Assembly: GCA_900544615.1 (NCBI GenBank)
Contig: UQVS01000011.1
Coordinates: 10,457-74,456 of the forward strand
From: an uncultured Oscillibacter sp.
Lineage (GTDB): Bacteria; Bacillota; Clostridia; Oscillospirales; Oscillospiraceae
Direction of reading: 5' to 3'
Length of the DNA: 64,000 nt
In this document: positions 25,426 to 34,070 of the stretch, piece by piece
How positions within the stretch are numbered: position 1 is the stretch's first letter
How the letters are laid out: each line of letters opens with the position of its first letter
Program-made: the position numbers and the translations under genes
The notes under the pieces: generated by a model
What the model was told of the DNA's origin: nothing
Seen by the model: only the letters and a program-made list of their open reading frames with translations
Databases searched by the model: none

Positions 25426-25963
25426 AAATTTTCCCTTTCCGATTTCTTCCGGTCTGCACACCGGCCGCTGAAATATCTCAAGGACTCCCGGAAAATCCGC
25501 CCTCCGGCAACATCCGGCCGCTTTTTTGTCCGCTTCCGGCGGTATTTTCCGAAGATTCCAAAAAAATTTGTATACAAAACCGCTGATCTGTGCTATACTA
25601 TATCAAATCCAGCGCCGGGGGGCAAGGCTTCCCTGCCGCTTTTTTGACGCCCTCTGCGTTTTTTTACTGGTATTTTACCGCTAACGTGTTTTTGCGGTTG
25701 AATAATATAAGAATTTTCCATAAGTCGGTTTCAGGCAGACGCGCCGCCAGCTTTGCGCCGCCGTCTCCCGGAACCGCAGAACCAGGACTGAACAGGCGAA
25801 ACCGAACCTCCACCGGCGAAACGGGGCCGTGCGGACAACGGACGTCTTTCTTTTGTTATGCCTGCCGCAGTCCGTTTTCAACAGGTTCTCATAGGGAAAT
25901 TCCTACATATTTCTGCCGGAGGCTCTCATCTGCCCCGGCAATATCAAAGGAGTTTTATCATCT
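25426..25963 (+). promoter_or_regulatory. 538-base spacer: probable rnj promoter and long leader
   Basis: It holds a perfect palindrome TTTGTATACAAA (25567-25578) and TATACT (25594-25599), with TTGTAT (25568-25573) 20 bases before it as a weak -35. A second AT-rich patch with AATAATATAAG lies near 25700. If transcription starts near 25606, rnj would have a leader of about 355 bases. Short frames here (for example 25590-25979) lack coding character and a ribosome site. Confidence 0.5.
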
Positions 25964-27625
25964 ATGGCAGAAAAACTGAAAATCATCCCCCTTGGCGGTC
26001 TCAACGAGATCGGCAAGAACATGACCGCCTATGAATACGGCGGCGAGATCATCGTGGTGGACTGCGGCATGGCCTTCCCCGGCGATGATATGTACGGCAT
26101 CGACTGCGTGATCCCCGATGTGAGCTATCTCATCAAGAATAAATCCCGGATCCGGGGTCTGTTCATCACCCACGGCCACGAGGATCACATCGGCGCTATC
26201 CCCTATGTTCTCAAGCAGATCAATATGCCCATCTACTGCACCCGCTTCACCGCCGGTCTTATCAAGCTGAAGCTGGAGGAGCACCAGCTGGTGAAGTCCA
26301 CCAAGCTCATCACCGTGGAAGCGGGCAAAAGCGTCCGGGCAGGCAAGTTCACCGTGGAGTTCATCCATGTGAACCACTCCATCGCCGACTCCGTGGCCTT
26401 TGCCATCCACACCAAGATGGGTACCATCGTCCACACCGGCGACTTCAAGATCGACTCCACCCCCATTGACGGGGAGGTTATCGACCTTGCCCGGCTGGGC
26501 GAGCTGGGCAAGGAGGGCGTGCTGTGCCTGTGCGTCGACTCCACCAACGTGGAGCGTCCCGGCTTCACCCCCTCCGAAAAGGTGGTGGGGGCTACCTTTA
26601 TGCGTCAGTTCCAGAACTGTGACGAACGGATCATCGTCACCACCTTCGCCTCCAACGTCCACCGGGTTCAGCAGGTGCTGGACGCCGCCGCCCAGTGCGG
26701 CCGGAAGGTGGCCGTCACCGGCCGCAGCATGGAGAACATGATGAAGGTCTCCACGGAACTGGGCTATATGAAGGTTCCCAAGAACACGCTGGTGGACATC
26801 AACCGGATCAAGGGCCTGCCCAAGAACAAGCAGGTCATCGTCACCACCGGCTCTCAGGGCGAGGAGATGAGCGCTCTGTACCGCATGGCCTTTTCCACCC
26901 ACAAGCAGGTGGAGATCGGCGCCGGCGACAAGGTGATCCTCTCCGCCTCCGCCGTCCCCGGCAACGAGGTCACGGTGGGCCGGGTCATCAATGAGCTGTT
27001 CCGCAAGGGCGCTACGGTCATTTATGACCGGGCCGATATGCTCCACGTTTCCGGCCATGCCTGTCAGGAGGAGCTGAAAATCATCCATGCCCTGACGAAG
27101 CCCCGTTTCTTCGTCCCCCTCCACGGCGAGCAGCGGATGCTCCAGATCCACTGCCAGCTGGCCCAGCAGATGGGCATGGACCGCAACCACATCGCCATCG
27201 GCGATAACGGCAGCGTGATCGAGATCACCGGCAAGAGCATGAAGATCGGCGGCTCCGTCACCGCAGGCGAGGTCTATGTGGACGGCTCCGGCGTGGGCGA
27301 TGTGGGCGCTGTGGTCATGCGGGACCGCAAGCGTCTTGCCGAGGACGGCATGGTGGTGGTGATCCTCCCCATCGCCGGACAGGACGGCGCTCTGCTGACT
27401 CCTCCCGATATCATCACCCGCGGCTTTATCTATGTCAAGGAATCCGGCGATCTGATGAAGGAACTGCAAAGTGTAGCCATGGACGCCGCAGACAGCGTTG
27501 CCGGCCGCAAGCGCAGCCGGGACGACGGCGAGCTTCGCAGCGCGGTAAAATCCGCCGTCAGCAGCTACCTCTTCAAAAATACCAAGCGCAGCCCCATGGT
27601 CATTCCCGTTGTGACCCGGCTGTAA
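25964..27625 (+). CDS. rnj: Ribonuclease J
   Basis: Cytoplasmic endo/5'-exoribonuclease of mRNA decay and rRNA maturation. The 553 residues show the metallo-beta-lactamase motif THGHEDHIG (69-77), the beta-CASP part with TTGSQGEEMSAL and HVSGHACQEELK, and a C-terminal domain. It matches RNase J1/J2 in length and all metal motifs are intact. AAAGGAG lies upstream of ATG 25964. Monocistronic, ended by the bidirectional terminator at 27640-27678. Confidence 0.96.
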   Translation: MAEKLKIIPLGGLNEIGKNMTAYEYGGEIIVVDCGMAFPGDDMYGIDCVIPDVSYLIKNKSRIRGLFITHGHEDHIGAIPYVLKQINMPIYCTRFTAGLIKLKLEEHQLVKSTKLITVEAGKSVRAGKFTVEFIHVNHSIADSVAFAIHTKMGTIVHTGDFKIDSTPIDGEVIDLARLGELGKEGVLCLCVDSTNVERPGFTPSEKVVGATFMRQFQNCDERIIVTTFASNVHRVQQVLDAAAQCGRKVAVTGRSMENMMKVSTELGYMKVPKNTLVDINRIKGLPKNKQVIVTTGSQGEEMSALYRMAFSTHKQVEIGAGDKVILSASAVPGNEVTVGRVINELFRKGATVIYDRADMLHVSGHACQEELKIIHALTKPRFFVPLHGEQRMLQIHCQLAQQMGMDRNHIAIGDNGSVIEITGKSMKIGGSVTAGEVYVDGSGVGDVGAVVMRDRKRLAEDGMVVVILPIAGQDGALLTPPDIITRGFIYVKESGDLMKELQSVAMDAADSVAGRKRSRDDGELRSAVKSAVSSYLFKNTKRSPMVIPVVTRL

Positions 27626-27639
27626 CCGCAAAATACAGA

Positions 27640-27678
27640 AAAAATTCCTCCGTTTGCTGTGCAAACGGAGGAATTTTT
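27640..27678. terminator. Bidirectional terminator between rnj and the NifU-like gene
   Basis: A perfect 18-bp stem (AAAAATTCCTCCGTTTGC with its complement) and a TGT loop. The A- and T-rich arms serve both strands. Confidence 0.92.
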
Positions 27679-27685
27679 ATGCTTT

Positions 27686-27976
27686 TTACAGATGATGCTC
27701 CCGCAGCAGCTTTTTCGCCTGCTCCCACAGCTCATCGCTGACGGTCTGCACCACGGCGACCCGCTCCACCAGCTCCGGCAGCGCCGCTTTCAGCTCCGCC
27801 TCCACAATGGTCTCGTTGGTCAGATCCGCAGAGGGACATCCGGCGCACTGCCCCAGCAGCTTCACATACACCGTTTTATCCTCCACATGGTCGATGGAAA
27901 TATCGCCGCCGTGAGCCCGCAGGGAGGGCCGCACTTTCTCCTCCAGCGCCGCTTCAATCCGTTCCAGATCACTCAT
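27686..27976 (-). CDS. NifU C-terminal-domain protein (Fe-S scaffold/carrier)
   Basis: The 96 residues consist of a single NifU-like domain: IEAALEEKVRPSLRAHGGD followed by the cluster motif CAGCPSADLTNE (CxxC) and a C-terminal helix. Such proteins carry or scaffold Fe-S clusters. CAGGAGGAA precedes ATG 27976. It is monocistronic and divergent from the GntR cassette. Confidence 0.93.
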   Translation of the reverse strand: MSDLERIEAALEEKVRPSLRAHGGDISIDHVEDKTVYVKLLGQCAGCPSADLTNETIVEAELKAALPELVERVAVVQTVSDELWEQAKKLLREHHL

Positions 27977-28058
27977 ATCCGTTCCTCCTGTGTCCTTCTT
28001 TCTGCCCAGTATAGCACGGCGCGCCCCCCTCCGTCCACGGAAATTTTTGAAAATTCCC

Positions 28059-28099
28059 TTGACTTTTCGCCGCAACTGTATATACTGTGTATGTACAGT
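28059..28099 (+). promoter_or_regulatory. Promoter and GntR operator of the efflux cassette
   Basis: TTGACT (28059-28064), a 16-base spacer and TATACT (28081-28086). An inverted repeat ACTGTATATAC (28075-28085), TGT, GTATGTACAGT (28089-28099) matches in 10 of 11 pairs and covers the -10 box, as expected for autorepression by a YtrA-type GntR protein. Confidence 0.85.
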
Positions 28100-28116
28100 A
28101 CGAACGGAGGAATTCC

Positions 28117-28494
28117 ATGGAACTCATTATCCGCAATACCAGCAGCCAGCCGATCTATGACCAGATCGCCTCGCAGATCAAAGCGCAGATCATCTCCGGG
28201 GCGCTGGCGCCGGGGGACGCTCTGCCCTCCATCCGGGGGCTGGCAAAGGATCTGAAAATATCTGTGATCACCACAAAACGGGCCTATGACGAGCTGGAGA
28301 CCCAGGGCTTTCTCAACACGGTCGCCGGCAAGGGCTGCTTTGTGGCAGAGAAGAACCTGACCCTGATCCGGGAGCAGCAGCGTCACCAGCTGGAAAGCCA
28401 TCTGGCCGCCGCCGCGGAGCTGGGCAGAAGCTGCGGCGTTACCGAGGAGGAGCTGACCGTCCTGCTGCGCCGCGCATGGGAGGAATCGCAATGA
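28117..28494 (+). CDS. GntR-family regulator, YtrA type
   Basis: The 125 residues have a winged HTH with the family pattern QPIYDQIASQIKAQI and LPSIRGLAKDLKISVITTKRAY, then a short C-terminal helical tail rather than a ligand domain, as in YtrA regulators of ABC exporters. GGAGG before ATG 28117 sets the start. It overlaps the ATPase gene by four bases (ATGA) and has an operator over its own promoter. Confidence 0.92.
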   Translation: MELIIRNTSSQPIYDQIASQIKAQIISGALAPGDALPSIRGLAKDLKISVITTKRAYDELETQGFLNTVAGKGCFVAEKNLTLIREQQRHQLESHLAAAAELGRSCGVTEEELTVLLRRAWEESQ

Positions 28495-29345
28495 CAAACG
28501 CCATCGAACTGAAGCATATTGAAAAATCCTTCGGAGAATTTACCCTCCGGGACGTATCCCTGTCCATCCCCACCGGCACCATCTGCGGTCTGGTGGGAGA
28601 AAACGGCGCGGGCAAATCCACCCTCATCCACATTCTCATGGGCGCGCTGCGGCCGGACAGCGGCGCTGCCGTCACATTGGGGGCAGATGTATCCGCGCCG
28701 GATTTTCTGCGTGTCAAAGAGGACATCGGCGTGGTGCTGGACGAGGGGTGCTTCCCCGAAAGTCTCACCGCCCCGCAGGTGGGAAAAATCATGGCCGCCA
28801 CCTACCGCCGCTGGGAGCCGGAGACCTTTGCCGCTTACTGCAAGCGCTTTGCTCTGCCGGAAAAGACCGCCTTTAAGGACTACTCCCGCGGCATGAAGAT
28901 GAAGCTCACCATCGCCGCGGCGCTGAGCCATCAGGCAAAGCTGCTGGTGCTGGACGAAGCCACCGCCGGGCTGGATCCCATCGTCCGGGATGAGATCTTG
29001 GATCTGTTCTCCGAGTTCACGCGGGATGAGACCCACTCCGTCCTGATCTCCTCCCACATTCTCAGCGATCTGGAGAAGATCTGTGACTATGTTGCATTTC
29101 TCCATCAGGGACAGCTGCTGTTCTGTGAGGAAAAGGACGCCCTGCTGGAGCGCTACGGCATCCTCAACGACACGGCGGAGCAGGCGGAAGCCCTGCGGCC
29201 GGAGGCCATTGCCGCAAAGACGGCCACGCCTTACGGCGGCGTCCGGGCGCTGGTGCGCCGGGATCTGGCGCCAGCGGGCTTCCAGCTGGAAAAGCCCACC
29301 ATTGAGGACATCATCCTCTTTCTGGCGAAAGGAGAAACACAATGA
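28491..29345 (+). CDS. ABC transporter ATP-binding protein (exporter type)
   Basis: The 284 residues show Walker A GENGAGKST, a Q-loop-like VLDEGCFPES, the signature reduced to YSRGMKMKL, Walker B LLVLDEATAGLDP and switch ISSHILSD. The C-terminal tail is typical of the CcmA/YtrB class. ATG 28491 follows GGGAGGAA. Overlapping starts join it to the regulator before it and the permease after it. Likely exports an antimicrobial or cell-envelope-active compound, by analogy with YtrA-linked systems. Confidence 0.92.
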   Translation: MTNAIELKHIEKSFGEFTLRDVSLSIPTGTICGLVGENGAGKSTLIHILMGALRPDSGAAVTLGADVSAPDFLRVKEDIGVVLDEGCFPESLTAPQVGKIMAATYRRWEPETFAAYCKRFALPEKTAFKDYSRGMKMKLTIAAALSHQAKLLVLDEATAGLDPIVRDEILDLFSEFTRDETHSVLISSHILSDLEKICDYVAFLHQGQLLFCEEKDALLERYGILNDTAEQAEALRPEAIAAKTATPYGGVRALVRRDLAPAGFQLEKPTIEDIILFLAKGETQ

Positions 29346-29953
29346 AAGCACTGCTGCTGAAAGACTGGTATGTTCTGCGGAAACAGGCCTGGGCCTATCT
29401 CATCATCGTTCTGGTCTGGGGTGCCATCCCCAGCGAGGTACTGAATCTTCTGGCTGTGGTCTATGGGGCCATGATCCCCTATTCCGCCATGGCCTATGAC
29501 CAGCGGAGCCGCTGGGATCAGTTCGCCCGGATGCTGCCCTATTCCCACCGCACCATCGTCCTGAGCCGGTATACGCTGGGCTGGATCTCCCTTTTGATTG
29601 GTACCGCCGCTGTAACGCTCTGTCAGGGGATTGTTTCCTGCCTGCCTGTTCGGACAGAAGCCGCAGCCGGCCTCTCCCCCACTCTGATCTACACGGCGCT
29701 GTGTGTGGGAACGATCCTGCTGAGCATCAACGTCCCCCTCACGCTGCGCTTCGGCTCCGAAAAGGCCCGGATGGTCTCCTTCCTCATCACCTTCCTCGTT
29801 TTTGCCTCCGTGGGCTTTCTCAAGGGTCTGGACGCCGGAAGCCCTGCCTGGGCGGCAGCCTTCCCGGCGCTGCTGCTTCCGGCGGCGCTGGCGGTCATCG
29901 CCACTGCCGTCTCCATCCCGCTGTCCCTGAAATTCTATCGGGCAAACCGTTGA
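29342..29953 (+). CDS. ABC-2 type transporter membrane protein
   Basis: The 203 residues begin MKALLLKDWYVLRKQ, the cytoplasmic elbow of ABC-2 permeases, followed by about six hydrophobic segments. It is slightly short, but small YtrC/YhaP-like subunits are similar and would pair as a homodimer. ATGA overlap with the ATPase gene. Ended by the hairpin at 29955-29987. Confidence 0.85.
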   Translation: MKALLLKDWYVLRKQAWAYLIIVLVWGAIPSEVLNLLAVVYGAMIPYSAMAYDQRSRWDQFARMLPYSHRTIVLSRYTLGWISLLIGTAAVTLCQGIVSCLPVRTEAAAGLSPTLIYTALCVGTILLSINVPLTLRFGSEKARMVSFLITFLVFASVGFLKGLDAGSPAWAAAFPALLLPAALAVIATAVSIPLSLKFYRANR

Positions 29954-29954
29954 A

Positions 29955-29987
29955 AAAGCGCCGTCCGGCAATGCCGGACGGCGCTTT
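29955..29987. terminator. Terminator of the GntR-ABC cassette
   Basis: A GC-rich perfect stem AAAGCGCCGTCCGGC with its complement, preceded by AAAAA and followed by TTTC, usable from both strands. It also lies 52 bases past the XRE gene stop. Confidence 0.85.
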
Positions 29988-30038
29988 CATACATGATCCA
30001 TTCTCCCCTGCGTAACCCCATTTATGCGGGGCGCAGGC

Positions 30039-30281
30039 TCACCGGATCTCCTGTTCCAGATCCGCAAATTCATGCCCGGAAAAGAACTCTTCCAGCGTAA
30101 TCCCCAACCCATCGCAGAGAATTTTGATGGTCACAATGGAAACATCCCGCCGCCGTTGATCCATCATGCTGTAAACCGTAGATGGCGTGACCCCGGAACG
30201 CACCGCCAATTCATTATATTTTATATTTCTCTGGCGGCAGAGTGCGGCAAATCTGCCGGCCACCGCATCTTTCACGCTCAT
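30039..30281 (-). CDS. XRE-family helix-turn-helix regulator
   Basis: The 80-residue single-domain Cro/CI protein: MSVKDAVAGRFAALCRQRNI followed by ELAVRSGVTPSTVYSMM (recognition helix) and the family's C-terminal IKILCDGLGITLEEFF. Divergent from the small gene at 30380, with the spacer acting as shared control region. Monocistronic. Confidence 0.9.
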   Translation of the reverse strand: MSVKDAVAGRFAALCRQRNIKYNELAVRSGVTPSTVYSMMDQRRRDVSIVTIKILCDGLGITLEEFFSGHEFADLEQEIR

Positions 30282-30333
30282 ACCATCACCTCTCGGTCAT
30301 GGTATCTGTTTTTTCGCGCCCGCGTATACGCGC

Positions 30334-30362
30334 TTGCGTAATTATTGAAATACTGGTACTAT
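30334..30362 (+). promoter_or_regulatory. Promoter of the small gene at 30380
   Basis: TTGCGT (30334-30339), a 17-base spacer and TACTAT (30357-30362). A palindrome GCGTATACGC at 30322-30331 lies just upstream, a candidate operator for the divergent XRE protein. Confidence 0.65.
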
Positions 30363-30379
30363 ATGCAGGGGGTGATCTC

Positions 30380-30568
30380 TTGAACGACGAGCAGGAATTT
30401 TACCGCTGTCTGGTATCCGATGCCGCTGGTCGGACGCTTCTGCAAATCTGGAAAATCTTGAAGGATGAAACGCTCAATGACGAAACGTGCTTCCAGAAAA
30501 TTGAAGCGATTCTTTCTCTTTACGAAGATCTGGGACTTTTCTCCGGCGGGCGGCATGATTTTGGGTAA
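30380..30568 (+). CDS. Small acidic protein of unknown function (TTG start)
   Basis: The 62 residues (NDEQEFYRCLVSDAAGRTLL at the start) are helical and acidic, with no cysteine pairs or membrane segment. TTG 30380 is chosen because GGGGGTGAT sits at the right distance; no ATG fits. It is too short to classify. Its own promoter, the strong ribosome site and the divergent XRE gene support it as real. Confidence 0.6.
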   Translation: MNDEQEFYRCLVSDAAGRTLLQIWKILKDETLNDETCFQKIEAILSLYEDLGLFSGGRHDFG

Positions 30569-30575
30569 AATCGGC

Positions 30576-30609
30576 AACAGAGCGCACGGCAAATGCCGTG
30601 CGCCCTGTT
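30576..30609. terminator. Bidirectional terminator before recD2
   Basis: A 15-bp stem with one mismatch (AACAG...GCGCACGGC with complement, loop AAAT). TTCTTT follows on the plus strand and GATTTT on the minus. Confidence 0.75.
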
Positions 30610-30639
30610 CTTTGGTTACAGTCCTTTTGATCCGCAAAG

Positions 30640-32853
30640 TCATCCGTTCTCGCCTGCGTGGCACAGACGCCATTTCAGGCCGGAGTAGCGCTTTTGCTGC
30701 TTGTCGTTGGCGGCCATGGAGCGGACAGCCGCATCGTCTCCCACCATCACCAGCAGTTCCCGCGCCCGCGTCAGGGCGGTGTACAGCACCCCCCGCACCA
30801 TCAGACTGGGGGCGGAGGGCATGGCCGCCAGCACCACACAGCGGTACTCGCTGCCCTGGGCCTTGTGGACGGTCTGGGCATAGGCCAGATCGATCTCGCT
30901 GAGCATTTCCGTGCTGTAGGGGGCCGTCCGGCCGTCAAAATCCAGCGCCAGCCATTCGCCGCTCTGGTCGATCTCCACAATGCGCCCCACATCGCCGTTG
31001 AACATCCCGGTTCCCACGGTTCCATCCGCCTTCTGCCACACCACATCGTAGTCGTTCCGGGTCTGCATGATGCGGTCCCCCACCCGGAACACCCGCTCGC
31101 CCCAGAGGATCTCCCGCTTGCCGGGGGCTTTGGGGTTCAGGGCTTCCTGCAAAAGCCGGTTGAGGTTGACGGTGCCGCAGGGGCCTTTCCGCGTGGGCGT
31201 CAGCACCTGAATCTGATCTGCCGGGATGTGCATATTGTCCGGCAGGCGGGTTTTGCACAGCTCCAGCACCGTGGACACCGCCCGCTGGGCGTCCCGGCGG
31301 CAGAGGAAGAAGAAATCCCCCTGATTGCCCTTCAGCTCCGGGGACTCCCCCAGATTGACCCGATGGGCATTGCGGATAATGGCGGACTGCTCCGCCTGCC
31401 GGAATACTTCCCGGAGGAAAACCGTCTCGATCTTTTTGCTGCGGATCAAGTCGGAGAACACGTTTCCCGCCCCCACAGAGGGCAGCTGGTCGGCGTCTCC
31501 CACCAGCACCAACCGGGTGCCGGGACGCAAAGCCCGCAGCAGGGCGGAAAACAGGGACACGTCCACCATGCTCATCTCGTCCACGATCACGGCTTCCGCT
31601 TCCAGCGGCTCCTTCTCCGTTTTCTGGAAGGTCACCTGATGGGTCGCCTCGTTCCAGCTCATGCCCAGCAGGCGGTGAACGGTCTGGGCCTCCATACCGC
31701 CGGTCAGCTCGCTCATGCGCTTGGCCGCCCGGCCGGTGGGGGCCGCCAGCACGATATTCAGCCCCATTTTCTGAAACAGGGCCACGATGCCCCGGACAGT
31801 GGTGGTCTTGCCGGTGCCGGGGCCGCCGGTCAGCAGGATGACGCCGGTCTTTGCCGCCAGCTCCACCGCCTGCCGCTGCAAGGGGGCATAGGTGATGCCC
31901 TGTTCCCGTTCAATTTCCGCCACGGCCTTATCCGCAAAGCGGCTTTGGTCGGCGTCCACCTCCAGCAGCGCCAGCAAACGGGCGCAGGCGGAGGTCTCCG
32001 CCTCCCACAGCCGCCGCAGGTACACTGCCTCCACATTGGCGATTCTCTGGATCACCACCGCATGGCGCTCCGCCAGCGCGTCCAGCGCCGTCTCCACCCG
32101 CTCCGTGCCGCAGCCCAGCAGCTGGCAGGTGGCGGAGAGCAGCTTGTCCTTGGGAAGAAACACATGGCCGTTGTTCTCGTTATAGGTCAGCTCAAAGGTC
32201 ACAGCCGCTTCCAGCCGCTGACCGCAGTCCTCCGCAAAGCCCATGGACAGCGCCATGGTGTCCGTTACGGAAAAGTCCACGCCGCACACGTCGTCCGACA
32301 GCAGATAGGGGTTCCGCCGCACCATTTCCAGCGCCCCGTCCCCATACTGCTGCCGCAGCCGGATGGCCAGCACCGGCGGCAGCTGATACCGGGACAGGAA
32401 CTCCATCAGCCGCCGCAGTCCCATGTGCTGGCGGAACAGCGCCCCGATCTCCATGGCCTTTTTCGCGGTAATGCCCCGGATCTCCTGAAGCCGCTCCGGC
32501 TCCGCTTCCAGAATATCCAACGTTTCCAGTCCGAACCGGTCCACGATCCGCCGGGCAGTGGTGGGGCCGACGCCCTTGCAGACGCCGGAGGACAGATAGT
32601 CGAAGATCTCGTCCTCATCCTCCGGCAGACTCCGCTCCAGTTCCTGCACCTTCAGCTGTTCGCCGTGCTGGGGATGCGTCTCCCAAGTGCCGGTAACGGT
32701 CAGATGCTCCCCCGGCGCCACGCAGGGGATGCACCCCACCACGGTAATGACCTCCCCCTCCTCGGTGAGAAGGCGGAGGACCGTATACCCGTTTTCCGCG
32801 TTCTGAAAGATGACGCTATGTACCGTACCCTCCCGGCAGATCAGTTCTTCCAT
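30640..32853 (-). CDS. recD2: ATP-dependent DNA helicase RecD2
   Basis: 5'-3' superfamily 1B helicase of DNA repair. The 737 residues show an N-terminal OB-like part, a helix-hairpin-helix region (GVCKGVGPTTARRIV), Walker A LLTGGPGTGKTTT near residue 350, APTGRAAKRM, IVDEMSMVD, LVGDADQLPSVGAG and the C-terminal YAQTVHKAQGSEY. ATG 32853 follows AGAGAGGAAACC; the open frame extends another 350 bases without a ribosome site and overlaps the upstream gene. No RecB/RecC partners, as expected for RecD2. Confidence 0.95.
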   Translation of the reverse strand: MEELICREGTVHSVIFQNAENGYTVLRLLTEEGEVITVVGCIPCVAPGEHLTVTGTWETHPQHGEQLKVQELERSLPEDEDEIFDYLSSGVCKGVGPTTARRIVDRFGLETLDILEAEPERLQEIRGITAKKAMEIGALFRQHMGLRRLMEFLSRYQLPPVLAIRLRQQYGDGALEMVRRNPYLLSDDVCGVDFSVTDTMALSMGFAEDCGQRLEAAVTFELTYNENNGHVFLPKDKLLSATCQLLGCGTERVETALDALAERHAVVIQRIANVEAVYLRRLWEAETSACARLLALLEVDADQSRFADKAVAEIEREQGITYAPLQRQAVELAAKTGVILLTGGPGTGKTTTVRGIVALFQKMGLNIVLAAPTGRAAKRMSELTGGMEAQTVHRLLGMSWNEATHQVTFQKTEKEPLEAEAVIVDEMSMVDVSLFSALLRALRPGTRLVLVGDADQLPSVGAGNVFSDLIRSKKIETVFLREVFRQAEQSAIIRNAHRVNLGESPELKGNQGDFFFLCRRDAQRAVSTVLELCKTRLPDNMHIPADQIQVLTPTRKGPCGTVNLNRLLQEALNPKAPGKREILWGERVFRVGDRIMQTRNDYDVVWQKADGTVGTGMFNGDVGRIVEIDQSGEWLALDFDGRTAPYSTEMLSEIDLAYAQTVHKAQGSEYRCVVLAAMPSAPSLMVRGVLYTALTRARELLVMVGDDAAVRSMAANDKQQKRYSGLKWRLCHAGENG

Positions 32854-32876
32854 GGTTTCCTCTCTGATTTCTTTGT

Positions 32877-33200
32877 TTATTCCAGCCGGAAGTCCGCCCC
32901 ATTTACCACGGCGGCATTCTCCTCCCGGACTGCCAGATAATCGGCCAGCCCTCTGGCCTCCTCCGTCATGCCGCAGTCGGCGATCACCAGCTTCGCCCCC
33001 GGCAGGCTTCCCTGCACCCGGCGCAGCTCCCGCACATCGTGTTCCAGCGCCGGGGCATCCCCCCGCGCTGGCAGCACCAGCAGCAATCCGGGGATCGCAG
33101 GCCGCCCCGCGTGGAGCAGTGCGCCTGCCAGCAGCCATACCACCGTGGTCATCCCCACGGCGGAGAAAAAGGCGATCACGCCGTCCCGAAATACGTTCAT
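32877..33200 (-). CDS. Small membrane-anchored protein, unknown
   Basis: The 107 residues have one hydrophobic N-terminal segment (about 8-30) and a soluble C-terminal part containing LLLVLPARGDAPALEHDVRE. GAGGTGG precedes the ATG. It lies 23 bases upstream of recD2 and is presumably cotranscribed. No family assigned. Confidence 0.75.
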   Translation of the reverse strand: MNVFRDGVIAFFSAVGMTTVVWLLAGALLHAGRPAIPGLLLVLPARGDAPALEHDVRELRRVQGSLPGAKLVIADCGMTEEARGLADYLAVREENAAVVNGADFRLE

Positions 33201-33250
33201 CCAACCACCTCAGGACAGTATATGGCCGAATTTCCGCCTGTGTGACACGC

Positions 33251-33571
33251 TCAATCTGCTTTTCGGGACATATCCAGTTTCTCGCCCATGGTATCCAGTT
33301 TGATCGCCGCCACTTCCTGCCTGCCCTTTACAGTCGCCAGTTCTGCTTGAACCTCCCGAAGCGTCTTAGACACTGTGTTCAGCGTCTCCTCCATCCGATC
33401 CAGTCTCTCTTTCAAGCAGACGACACCTGCTAAAACTGCTCCCACCGCCAGCACGCCCAGTATAAACGGCGCAACGTCTCCACCGCCGCTGTTGAACAGC
33501 ACGGTAAACAGTATAGTCGGCACAAAGGCAAGCAACGCAAATCCAATCGTATACAGCACAAATTTTTTCAT
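33251..33571 (-). CDS. Small membrane protein with C-terminal coiled coil, unknown
   Basis: The 106 residues have two TM segments (about 5-27 and 35-53), then a heptad-like helix LKERLDRMEETLNTVSKTL continuing to the end. GGGAGGACTGAA sets ATG 33571, one base after the ybeY stop, so translation is coupled to ybeY. No family recognised. Confidence 0.78.
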   Translation of the reverse strand: MKKFVLYTIGFALLAFVPTILFTVLFNSGGGDVAPFILGVLAVGAVLAGVVCLKERLDRMEETLNTVSKTLREVQAELATVKGRQEVAAIKLDTMGEKLDMSRKAD

Positions 33572-33572
33572 T

Positions 33573-34070
33573 TCAGTCCTCCCTGGTAATCCCCAGCTCC
33601 GCCAGAATGGCTTCCTCCCTTGCCCGCATCTGCTTTTTCTGGGGGCCTTCGTCCAGATGGTCGTAGCCCAGCAGGTGCAGCACGGAGTGAACCACCAGAT
33701 ACGCCAGCTCCCGCCGGTTGGAATGGCCGTACTCCTTGGCCTGGGCCGCCACGTGCTCCATGGAGATCACCATGTCTCCCAACGGTACCAGCCCGGTGCC
33801 GGGGTCGGCGTCCTCCGGGCCGGGCAGCTGGCCGGGCGTCAGGTCAAACTCCGGGAAGCTCAGCACATCCGTGGCCCGATCCACCTCCCGCATATCCCGA
33901 TTGATCTGGTGGATGGCCTCGTCATCCGTCAGCAGCACGTCCACCTCGCAGGGAAAATCCACGCCCTCCGCCGCCAGCGCCGTGCGGATTACCTTGCGGA
34001 TGAACGCCCGCTGGCTGTCATTCACCCCCGGCACATCGGCAGTGATGGGAAGATAATGCCGTTTTGCCAT
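33573..34070 (-). CDS. ybeY: Endoribonuclease YbeY (rRNA maturation factor)
   Basis: Zinc-dependent RNase of 16S rRNA processing and ribosome quality control. The 165 residues carry the metal motif HSVLHLLGYDH (His128, His132, His138) and upstream TDVLSFPEF. Start and stop overlap phoH by one base (TAATG type). The phoH-ybeY order is conserved in Bacillota. Confidence 0.95.
   Translation of the reverse strand: MAKRHYLPITADVPGVNDSQRAFIRKVIRTALAAEGVDFPCEVDVLLTDDEAIHQINRDMREVDRATDVLSFPEFDLTPGQLPGPEDADPGTGLVPLGDMVISMEHVAAQAKEYGHSNRRELAYLVVHSVLHLLGYDHLDEGPQKKQMRAREEAILAELGITRED

Noticed and set aside
22624..25647. A 1007-codon plus-strand open frame across gdpP and the orphan lacI gene
   Set aside because: Runs antisense through two well-recognised genes, has no ribosome site and a His/Gln/Arg-rich composition typical of GC-rich antisense frames.
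25590..25979. A 129-codon frame overlapping the start of rnj
   Set aside because: No ribosome site, low-complexity Arg/Ser/Phe composition, and it would overlap the start region of rnj.
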